Program-made: the position numbers and the translations under genes
Shown: one piece after another, positions 11,678 to 22,500 of the stretch
Numbering within the stretch: the first letter of the stretch is position 1
How the letters are laid out: each line of letters opens with the position of its first letter
Source of the DNA: Luscinia megarhynchos
Taxonomy: Eukaryota > Chordata > Aves > Passeriformes > Turdidae
Assembly (NCBI GenBank): GCA_034336665.1
Contig: CM067570.1
Location: forward strand, 15,545,502-15,609,501
Direction of reading: 5' to 3'
Length of the DNA stretch: 64,000 nucleotides
The notes under the pieces: model-generated
Databases searched by the model: none
The model's input: the letters and a program-made list of their open reading frames with translations, nothing else
What the model was told of the DNA's origin: nothing

Positions 11678-12800
11678 GCGTGGGGCAGGGAGAGGAAAGC
11701 AGGGGTGGAGTCTCACTGCTTGGAACTCAGCTCCTGCCTCCCCTAGCAAGGGAGGGGGGTCTCTTCTGCCCTGCCTCCTTGCTCAGGTGAGTGGATGGCT
11801 AGTGGCATCCCAGTGTTGGAGGCTCCCAGACTTGGAGGTAGTGGCTTGAAGAGGAGCCCCCTTGATGGGGTCCCGAGAAGAGGGGCAGCTCCCTGCCCTG
11901 GATCTTGGAAGCGTGAGGGGCCCACGGGCAGGCATACTCTGACTGTGCCTGCCCCTCTCTCCCTGCCAGCCCTGCAGGTAGGCAGGGTCTCCAGCAGGTG
12001 CCTCCCTGGCTGCAGCCTGCCCCTGCCCAGGCTGCTGGGAGTGCTGAGTTGAGCTTCCCTCCTTGCAAGGAGGGCTGTGCACATAGCCTCTGCTTGGTGC
12101 CTTGTCTCTTCCCTCTGGATGCTGTTGTTCCTGCCTGTACTCCCTCCTTCTGTGTCTCCTTGCAGACTCTGCCTGGTCAGTCCCTTCTGTATGCCTTGCA
12201 CACCCTTCAGGGCACTATCCCTCCTTGCTTCCCACTGCAGCAGTCACCCTCGTGATATTCACAAATGTTTCTACCCTCTCCATTGCCTGTAGTTCTGCCT
12301 TGGCTGTCTTCCTCCTCCACCTGGGACCTTCCTCCCTCCATCCCTGCCTCTCCCCAGCCCTTGGCCGAGGAGGATTTCACAGGTGCTGTTGTGTACCCCC
12401 CTCCGCTTGTCTCCCCAGGTGTGTTCTGAGGCTGCTGCGCCCGGCGACCGCGCACGCCCACTCGCCCACGGAAGCTCTCCCAGGCAGGACTCCGCTTTCT
12501 CCCTGCACGGCCATCCCCTGCCACCCCCTTCCCCCAGCACCCTCTGGCTCCGTGGGACGCGGTGAGGGGGGGCATGACAGGGCTTATGGCCGAGCAATAC
12601 CTGGGGCTGGGGGGAGAGGCCCTGGGCACCACAGGGTGGTGGAGAGGGGGGTGATGGGGGTTGCTGTAGAGTAGGCTGCTGGGGCATGCTGGCTGTACAC
12701 AGCGAGGGGCAGCATGGCTGGGCTCAGCCAGCAGGGCTGGGCTCTGCCCCCCTCCTCGCTGTAGCCCCCCCTCTCTGACCCCCTTCTGCTAACAGCTGTC
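11678..12800 (+). other. DNAJB2: DNAJB2 3' untranslated region / alternative terminal exon region
   Basis: This stretch follows the CPLL stop codon at 11675-11677 and reaches the polyadenylation signal at 12801. No further conserved coding exon was identified. A good acceptor occurs at 12418/12419 (CTCCCCAG), followed by GTGTTCTGAGG, which resembles the human short-isoform terminal exon (DVF stop). The reading phase differs here, so use of that exon is unproven. Confidence 0.5.
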
Positions 12801-12806
12801 AATAAA
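12801..12806 (+). terminator. DNAJB2: DNAJB2 polyadenylation signal AATAAA
   Basis: A canonical AATAAA (context TGTCAATAAACC) is followed within 30 bases by a GT-rich stretch (TGTGGGGTCTTT). It is the first canonical signal downstream of the DNAJB2 stop codon in the sense strand. The transcript should end near 12,820-12,830. Confidence 0.8.
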
Positions 12807-13016
12807 CCTGTTTGCAGTAGCTTCTGCCTGTGGGGTCTTTCTGGGCTGGGGATGCAGGGTTCTCTTGTTTGCCAGCAGGTGAGCTGTACTTGCCTGGCAG
12901 TTGCAGAGTGCAGGGTTAGAAATGGACAAACTTGACATTTCCTCCCTGTGCCATCCCGATACACACACAGTCAGAGGCCAGGCCCGGCTGCAGCTGCACG
13001 AACGTGACACAAGAAC

Positions 13017-13022
13017 TTTATT
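13017..13022 (-). terminator. PTPRN: PTPRN polyadenylation signal AATAAA (minus strand)
   Basis: TTTATT on the plus strand reads AATAAA on the minus strand, about 500 bases beyond the PTPRN stop codon. The transcript should end near 13,000. The end faces that of DNAJB2, leaving only about 170-200 bases between the two converging genes. Confidence 0.75.
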
Positions 13023-13517
13023 CACATCAAGATACAAAATTATAGTTCTCTAGAAATTTTTCTTCTGCTCGAGTGTCTAGGCAGGGAGCACACAAAGGGG
13101 ACCTGGAGTGGGGCTGGGCCAGGCCCCCCTGCACCCTATGCTCCCCCAGCTGTGGAGGACCTCTGCCCCCACTTCTGCCCCCCACATGGGTACAGGAAGA
13201 GGGCTAACACAGAACTGACAGGCTGGGGACTCCCCCTGCCAGCTCCAGGCAGCACCACCTGGTGTCCCCTCCACAGGGCTTAGGGGCCACGAGCCCTGTC
13301 CCCTCTGAGGTGACAGTGGGTGTGATGGGGTTCCTGCACACAGAGGGCCTGAGATCAGTGTCCTTGGGGAGATGGGAAGGGGTGCCTGGGGGCAGGGGCA
13401 ACAGAACCAGAAGCACAGACACCATTTTACAGGGAGAGCAGCCCCAGAGGCTGGTGAGGAGAGTGCGAAGCGCAGGGCGGGAGGCAGACGAGAGGGGGGA
13501 GGGAGGGCTCCTCGCCA

Positions 13518-16500
13518 TCACTGCGGCAGTGCCTTCAGGATGGCGTTCACTTCCTCGGCCACAGCCGTCAGTGCAAACTCAAACTGGTCCTGCAGGAACA
13601 CAGCAGGAGGCATGAGGGTCCCTGCCAGCCCGGCCCCAGGGGCTGTGCATGCTAATGTGGAGAGAGATCCCCAGTTTGGGGCATACCTTGGTCTGCACCA
13701 TACCAGGCCGCTGATCTCGGATGTGCTCCAGCGTAGCAGCTATGTCTATCTCCTTCACCCCTGGGGCAGAGGGAGAGAGGGGTGCTAGGAGGGGAGTGCA
13801 CAGGCCAAGCTCATGGACAGGGCAGAAATGGTGCGTCCCTGCACCTACCTTTGGCCATTCGGTTCAGGACCATGTCTACAAGGATGTATGTCCCAGTCCT
13901 GCCCGCACCGTCACTGCAAAACACAGATGCTTGGTCCAGGGGAGCTGGTTCCAGTGGGACTGGTCCTGGGCAGCAGGTCCCAGCCTTCAGTCACCCTGGA
14001 GCCCAAACGCCCCTCCATGCCCTGCAGTACCTGCAGTGCACGATGATAGGGCAGGAGCGACCCCGGTAGCACTTGTTGACCTTCCTGCAAGGATAAGAGG
14101 GAACAGATCAGTGCCAGGATCAAGGCTGTGCTAGGTGTCCCTTGCTGTGCTCAGTGGGGCAGGGCAGCAGCACACCATGATGTGGCCCTGGGGGTCCCGC
14201 TCATGGCTCCTCCTGCCTCCATAATGGTGCTGGGCATGGGATGGGGACCAGGAGTGGAAAGCGGCTGGGGCGGGGAGAGGAGCTCAGTTCCTCAGGTGCC
14301 CAGCCTGGGGAGGGGAGCAGTGGCAGGACCCCCAGGGAGCGGCTCTGGTCCGGTGGGGCGTGAAGCTGGGGGCCAGGCGCCGGTGGGGCTCCTGGCATGC
14401 TCCATGCAGCAGGCACGGCTGCCAACGATCACTTTTGTGACTATGCAACTGGAGCCAGATTACTAGCTGCAAATCACAAAAATGACGCCGGCAGCTGCGA
14501 GAGAGAGACAGAGACAGACAGACAGAGAGAGAGAGCGTGAGCGGGACTGAGAGGAGGGCGACATGCTCAGAGACCCCCCCACTGCCCTAGGCTGGATCTC
14601 TTGCCCCACACAACCTAGGGACAGTGAGCAGCCTGTGCCTGGCAAGAGCCCACCACCACCCAAGGACCTAAAGACCTGGGCAGGCAAGCGCCCTGGGAGC
14701 AGTCCCAGTCCTGCAGCTCTTGCCCTGGGCTAGCTGGGGATCCACCACTGGCTGTAGGGCAGTGGGAGCAATGGGTCACAGCCAGTTCAAGGCTGGGGAT
14801 TTCTTCTCACACCAATGACTGGGGAAGGCACCAGTCAGTGCTGCCCTCCATGCCAGCTCTGGGGAAGAGCACTTTCCCACCCTCACTGTGAAGGCTGGAG
14901 AGCCCTGGCAATCTCAGCCAGAGGCTTCTTGCCCACCAAACCCTGTTGAGCCTCATCCCAAGCTGGCCAAAACCTGTTTTATCTGCTCCCTCCCATCCAT
15001 GGCAGCTCCTAGCCCTTGCACCTGGTCCATGCCACGGCCCCGACCCTCATCATCGTGGCAGCAGTGTCCTCGCCCATCAGTGGCCTGCATTTGGGATCAC
15101 TGCTGGCTCCCCAAGGGCTGGCTCAGTGCCGGCTGGGTGCTCACCTGCGGAAGTCAAGGAGGGGCCGGGTGGTGGTGGGGATGCCCTCGGCCGGCCAGCT
15201 GAGGAAGTGGAACTGCGTCAGGGTGCGGGTCTCCTGTGACTGCACGTTTTTCAGGTAGAAGCTGCGCACCAGGAAATCCTCACACCAGATGTGCTCTGAC
15301 ACCAGGTTCACCTGCCCAAGTGAGGCAGACCGTGGGCATCAGTGCCAGGCAAGGGGGCTGCATGCAGGGGGACAGGGGCTGGACATGGAGCTGCACTCGG
15401 GGGACATGGACAGCCTGCTCCATGCCACAGGCCACCTGCCACACTTGCCTCATAAATGTGGTAAAGAGAGGAGCCTTCATCCGGCCAGTAGCGGTCACAC
15501 TGCTTGACACTGTCCTCGGCCAGGGGGCTCAGCATGACAATGACAGTGCAGCCATGTTCCCACACCATCTGTGGGCAAGGCAAGGGGAGTTTCACTGCTG
15601 GGGGACAGCCCAGGTGGGAGGGCAGGCCAGCCCCTGTGACCCATTTTGTGGGCAGCACACGAAGGGACCCCAATGGGCTGGCACTGCTGTGTGACACTCA
15701 CCTGCCAGAAGTCAGCAATAGTGTGGGACAGCGGCCCCTGCGTGGCAATGTACGCTGGCATCCGTGGGTCATGCTCAATCTGGAGCAGGAAAGGGGGTAT
15801 CTGACTTGGTGCTCTTTGGCCAGGGGTTGGTGACACTTGAAGGAGTGGGAGGATACCCCAGGGGTGATAGGAATGTTGGGAAGGGAGATTCAAGGTGCCC
15901 CAACCAGGAGGAAAATGGGATTTAACAATTGTTTGAGCAATGGGACAGGCACAGATCTCACATCTATAGCCCTCAGGGATGTAACTTCAGCCCAGCTCTA
16001 TCCCAGAGTGAAACCCTGGGCACATCAGGAGCAGGGTGGCAGGGCAGGAGCCCCCAGTGATCACTCACGATTGGACTGGCATTGATGAAGTCACTGCGGG
16101 ATGGGTTGCTCTCGGCTTTCAGCTTGATCCGCACATGATCATCTGGGGGAACAGGCCAGGAGGCTTGGTGAGTGGCTAGAGGAGCTGCAGGCACACTAAT
16201 GCTGCAAGGAGCCACGGCCCTGAGGGTCCTCATGCCCCACACCCTGCTCTGTTGGTCCCTGGGGCAGGTGACTGGGATGCTCACAGGGCACATAGTCAGG
16301 GGTTGCGGTTCTTCTTCAGGTTGGCTTCACTCTGGGCGATGGAGCAGCTGCTGGGCTCAGCTTGGTAGGCACAGAGCGCCTGCCACTCCTTGGCCAGCCG
16401 GTCCCGGTTGCGCAGGTGGTCCTCCATGTAGGCCTGGGGCAGAGGGGCAGGAGTCAGCCGAGCGGCAGGGGGGCAGATGCGGGGCTGGGGAGGGGGCTGG

Positions 16501-19500
16501 CAGCCCTGCAGGCTGGCTGACCAGGATCATGTGTCCGGTGGAGATGTCCATGTTGGACTGCACGGGCTCCTCGCACCAGGAGGGCGTGCTGCTGTGGGAG
16601 CTGGGGCTGGGCTGCGGCGCGTCGCTGAACTGGGACGACACGCTGCTGACCCTCGAAGTCTCCGCTGGTGCCGCCGGCGCCTCAGCGCGGCCAAAGAGAG
16701 ACTTGGCAGCCATGTGCTGGCGGCACAGCTCCTGGGGAAGCCCAGCAAGAGCCCTGTCCCTCGGCCACAGCGCTGCCACAGGGCAGCTCCGCGCGCCCCG
16801 AGCGAGCATCCCGCGGGGTCCCGCATCCCGCGGGGTCCCGCATCCCGCGGGGTCCCGCATCCCGCGGGGTCCTACCTGGTACTCGAAGGTGGTGTCAGCA
16901 GCACCCTCCGGGCCCAGGGCAGCCAGGCGCTCCTTCTCGCGCTGCCTGGCGTGGCGCCGGAGGCACAAGGCCGCCGACACGGCGATGGCAACGACCGCCA
17001 GGCAGGCCAGCGCGATGAAGGTCAGCAGCACCGAGTGGAAGCCGTAGCCGAAGCGGGACGGGCGCGAGTAGGCAGCAGCCTCGTTTCGCTGGGGACCAAG
17101 CCAAGTAAGGGTTAGCTAGCACGGGGCTGCGGGGACAGATCCTATTCTGCTGCACTTCGGGGTTGCTGAGGGTCAAAACAGAGCAAGGGCTCCTCTTTCT
17201 CCTTCCTGAGGGTGCTGATTCTGCCAGCGCCTCGGCTGGGGCAGAGCTGGTGTCACTGGGGTGAGGCAGAGTGCACCCACCTACCTGTCATGTGGGGCAC
17301 TGCTACCCTGGTGTCCCTGGAGCTGGAGGAGCTTGGCCAAGCCCAGATGGGAGTGATTTACTCCTTCCCTGCTTCCAGCAGTCAGGGCTGCTGCTGAGGC
17401 AGACCCAGCCTGGACTGCCCTTCTACCAGGCAGGCAGTGCCCCCTAGAACTTTGGTCCCATGACCTCCTTCTGCCCAGCTGGAGATCAACAAGAGCTGAA
17501 TTCAGCCCAAGGAGTTAATGGTGTAGGATAGGCAACTGCAGCACTGGGTGTGCTGTTCCCAGGGGACTTTCCCAGCTGAGGCTGGCTCTCCCCTGCTCCA
17601 CAGCAGAACATTGAGGGAAGCAGGGTGTGGAATATGCCAACACTGCTGGTACCATCCCGGGTGTAGCAGCTAGGAGACAAGTCCTCCCTGTTGTCCTCTA
17701 CAGTTAGGACACAGAGGCCCTGCCACCTTGCAGGTAGTGTCTCTAGGGCTCCTTCCCTGTGATTGTGGAAGACACCCCAGTACATGCCAGTCCCGTGCTG
17801 GAACAGGGTGTTGCTCAGGCCTTGCTGGACAAGACCTTCCTGTCAATGCCATGACTGCCTAGGTCCAGCTAGAGCAGCACAGGGATGCTGGGGCATCACC
17901 AATTCAAACATCCTGTGCCCAATGAACTGCCAGAGCCCTGCATTACCTCATTGCCACAGCCTCCCATTGGCTATGAGCCTGATGAGGTTACCGAGGGAAC
18001 ACTGCACCATCATCAACTACATCATCAGCATTGCCTGGGGATGTCCCCAGCGAGGTGTCCCTGCTGCCACCTGCCCCCCAGCACCCGACTGCTGTCAGGG
18101 TCCAGCCAGTCCTGCAGCCAGGGGACCCACCCACCCAGCACCTCCCAGATCACCGGGACACCCAAGCAGGAGCAGCCCTGCAGCCTCTGGAGGTATCAGC
18201 AGAGCCAGGGGGGGCAGAAGGGATTTCTCTCCTAAGGCCTGCCCAGGCCCTGCGGTGTCTCTGCCTCCCTACAACCCTCTTCCTCAAATCTTGCACCAGT
18301 CCCACCAAGTCCAGAGCCAGGAGGGAATGAAGGAAAAGCACAAGCTGGTTAGAACTGGGAAGGTCAGTGCAGAAGGGGGCTTGCAAAGCTGCCTCAGCTT
18401 CCTCTGAGCTCCATCTCTGTCATCTCTGACATCTCTCCCAGCTCTTGCCACCTGCCTCATCAAAAGGCATTGCCATAGACACACTGCATATTGCTGATAG
18501 AGACAGGTTGTCTCAGTGGTCAGGCCATCCCTTCTTCATGGCCTCCTCCAAAGTTCCTCCTTCCCTCCTTCCTCCCTGCTCACAACTACAGCCACATGAC
18601 AAGAAGTGAGAAATGGGGACACTGGGCTAGGGATATGCTGTACCATTTTTCCTCCACAGGCTGCAAACACGGAGCCAGGCTTGGTCCCTATCTCCAACCC
18701 CTGCTCCCTGCCCCAGGAGACTGTTCCTGTGGCTCCCCAGAGGAGCACGGGGAGGGGTAGCTCCCTCTCCAAACAGATGGTTCCTGTTCCATCTCTGCCT
18801 CCAGTTGCTTTGCCATTCTCTGGGGACATGATGGCATTTTGCCTAGCTACAGTTTGTGGAGTGCTCTGGGAACATCTCAGTGCTCAGGTGCTCAGGCCAC
18901 AGCTGAGATGGGTGGGCAGGCTGGACGCAGGCAAGGGTGAGGATGAGCCTTGAGGGGTACAGCCCACAGCCACCCAGTCTTGGGGGGAACAAAAGCCTCT
19001 GGGAGTCCCTCTCAAACCACCTTCAAATACTGCAGAGCTTTTGTTTTGGAAAGAGCCAAGAGCCCTGGGCAGGATCATGCTGCCAGGCAGTGGAGGGGGG
19101 TGATGGACAGACAGGACTGGAGCAGCCTACAACACAAGTCCTCCAACACAGGACTGGAGTCTATCTCCAACACAGCATCCCAAACACTGCCCAGTCTCCT
19201 CTACTCTTAAGCTGCCCCACAGACCTGCACGGACAGCTCACTCACAAAGACCCTTGTGCTCCAGGGCAGGGGGCTCCTGGCTTGTACCCAGTGGCAGCAT
19301 CCCCACTCCCCTCTCCCTGGCCACCCCAGCCCCAAGGGACAGAATCCTTGCTCACTCCTACCTCTCCCACTCCTGTTTGCACAATCTTCAGGCCCAGCTC
19401 ATGCTCCAGCTCTCCCTTCACTTGCTCTGTGGACAGGGAGGAGATGGTCAGGCATGCTTCCCCTCCACAGAAAGACCCCCCAGAAACAGAGCCGGGGACA

Positions 19501-22500
19501 GCTCTGACAAAGGCAGAGGGATGTATGGCAGGAACCCTCTCTTCCTGGTCCCTGGGAAGAGGCACCCCACAACTGGGAGGGGAAGAGAGGAACAAGATGG
19601 GGGACACTGCCCAACTCACCAGTCTGGCTGGCCACATCTGCCAGTGAGAAGTTCTGGGGGTTCTGTCGGATGCGGAAGGTAAGAGCAGGACCCACAACGC
19701 TGCCGGGGAGAGGGGACACAGTGTGAGATGTGGAAATGCAGAATCCCTACCCACCCTCACCACAGCCCAGTCCCTCCGGTGCCCCTGCCTGGGAGTGCTG
19801 AGCGTGGCCATGCTGAGGCAGCAGCACCCCACGGCCCCAGTCCCCTCACCTGATGTTGATGAAGCTGGCGGTGGAGAGGTGCAGGTGCTTGGCCAGGAGC
19901 TCCAGCAGCCGCACGCCAGCAGCCAGCCCCAGGGGCCTGTGGGGACAGTGTCCCGTGAGCAGGGGGTGGCACGGGCGAGGGGACAGTCCCGTGCTCCCCA
20001 CAGCCAGGGAACAGGGACAGGCAGGCTCAGGGAGTCCCAAGCACACAGCGGGAGTGTCAGGGTGGGCAGGAGTGCTGGGATGTGTGGTGGGGGTGAGCCG
20101 ACCCCCTTGCACAGGAGTGTGCACACACACTCCCAGCCTTCCATCCTGCAATAGTGAGCTCTGGCCTTGGGGTGGGCTGGGAAAGGAAGGCTTTGGGGTG
20201 GAACAATAGCTGTGGGTAGAGAATGGATCAGGGGAGTTGATCCTATAGAAACCCAACCCTATCAAAGACCCAACAGGTTCGGTCAAGGATGTGAAGCCGT
20301 GACAGCTGTTGGTGGGGAGATACAGACCCTTCACACATGCAGACCCCCTTGCCTGACCCCCAGCTCTCACTTCTGGTCTGTGATGATGTAGCCATACTCG
20401 TCTAGTGGCCGCATGCCCTGCTGTGCCCCACCGTCCTTCATCTCTTTGTAGCTCTTCTTCTCCACCACAACGTGCTTCCCAGGGCTGAGTGCATTCCCAC
20501 TGTGTCCCTGCTGTGGCTCAGCCCGGGGAGCTGGTGAGGATGCTGCCCTGCTCTTCGTTCTGTCCCCTGGGGAGCTGCTGGCTGGGATTTTGGGGGGTGG
20601 CACTGTGGAGGAAGGGGGCACTGGCTCCTCTCCATGCTGCATGTCCCCCTCCATCACCTGAAGGTAGAAAAAGGGAGAAGCTGGAATCTCTGAGGAGAGC
20701 CTTGGGGAAATGTCTCCTCCCCCTCATCCCACCTGTGGCATGGCACCTCCTCCAGCATCACCCTGCTGCAAACCCACCCGTTTTGCTGTGGGCACTTCAG
20801 GGCCAGCAACACCTGGAAAAGGAGAGAGACAGAGGTCCTGCAGCATCCACCCCAAAAGGCAACACTTCCTACCCTGAAACAGGGCATGCTAGCACCTGCT
20901 GCTGCCAGTCCCTGCCTGTCCCATCCCTGCACCCAGCTCACCAGAGCTCTGGAGCAGCTGGAGGAGGGTGGATAGGCTGCTTATCTGCTGGGGACTCAGT
21001 TCTGGCAGTCCCAGGCCATAGCTGGCCAGGAGAGAAGCCAGTCTCTTCAGGGAAGCATCTGCAAGAGGATGTAGCATCAGGTTGGATGCTCAGCATCCAC
21101 ATGGAGACCAGGGGCCAGGGATGAAGCAGATGGAGCAGGGAGGGTTACAGGTATATTTTGCCCAGGGGCATAAACCCAAAGAGGAGGGGAAATGTGAGCC
21201 ACGAGGAACTCATGGCTGTGGGTTCAGGATAGGGACAAGGGTTGGTGCCTGGCTGGAGAACAAGGTACCCGTCTGTGCAGAGGGTGGCTGGGCAGCCAGG
21301 GGTGCTTGCTGCTCCCTCTCCTCCATGTTTCTGTAGTCACTGGGGAGCCGCAAGCTGTGCTGAAGCCTGGGGCTGGCAGGGTCCAGGCGGCCAGCTTTCT
21401 CTCTGGGCAGGGAAAGCATGCCCAAGTCCTGGAAAAGATGCCCCCCATCCACTCCTGGCTGCCCGCCATAGGAGGGCACAGGGCCTGCCCCAAAAAGGGT
21501 CTGGGCAGGGACCCGGCCCAGCAGCGAGGAGGTCTCAGAGCTCTGCCTGGCTGAGCCGCTGGGATGCTGGTGAGCACCATCCTGATAGCCGAACTGCAAC
21601 CAAAACACATGTCAAACCCCACAGCTCTCTGCCGCCCCGTGCTGCAGGCAGGGGGTACCCCAGCACCAGCAGAAAGGTGCTGGGAGTGCAGCAGCTCCCT
21701 GCCAGTCTCTACTTTTCTGCCCAGGAGAAGCTGCTCAGCCCCCAGCTTACCTTGTGGTAGGAGTAGGGATTGAGCAGAGCCTCCTCGTAGCCCAGCTGGG
21801 GTGGGGCGGGCAGCAGGACGTGCTCCAGGTACCGCTGCACCAGAGGGGAGAGCAGCAGTTGTGGGGGCTGCTCCAAATGCTGAGCTGCTGGCAGACCAGG
21901 GTCTGGGGCTAGCGGGGCTCGCCGGTGCTCGCTGCGGAGAGGCAGGAACCTCGAAGGCAAACAGCGTAAAAACTTCACCTGGGTAAAGGGGGAAGACCCT
22001 CCCCTAAACCCCGTTTGGGGGACAAAGCCCTGGCTGCTCCACTGAGCTCTCCTGGCGCTGTCCTACCTGTCCCTGGCCACGGGCTCCAGCGAGGGCGGCA
22101 GGCGGAGGCGGGGGATGCGCTCCATCTCCTGAGAGATCACATACTGGGTGATGCCATCCTGCCACGAGAGCCCTGCCATGGGAGGAGGCTGTGAGACATG
22201 GAGGCAGCCCGGAACCATGTGTAAGTGCATGGGATGCCATCCTGATATTCTGACCCTGTGTCCCACGGATTGGGTTTGACCCCACTCCTCCTTAGCCCAC
22301 CCTGGCCTCTGGGCCAGCAGGACTGCAGACGTTCTAGAGCCACTAGGCAATTCTACCTGACACCCCGTCCCTGCAGGGCCACAGAGACTTCCCCCACGCT
22401 TCCCTGCTCACCTTGTGCCATGAGATGCCGCAAGACATCCTGCAGCCGCTGGAGCACGGGAGACGTGACCTGGAAGTAGGGTCTGTCGTGCACGGAGCCC

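Noticed and set aside
12419..12672. DNAJB2 short-isoform terminal exon coding an 84-codon tail
   Set aside because: The acceptor is good, and GTGTTCTGA resembles the mammalian DVF-stop exon, but the phase from 11494 reads through that stop into an unconserved frame. Left as a possibility in the untranslated-region entry.
17435..17450. CTCF-like GTTCTAGGGGGCACTG in PTPRN intron 12
   Set aside because: It matches only the second half of the core; the leading CCA is absent, so it is too weak to call.
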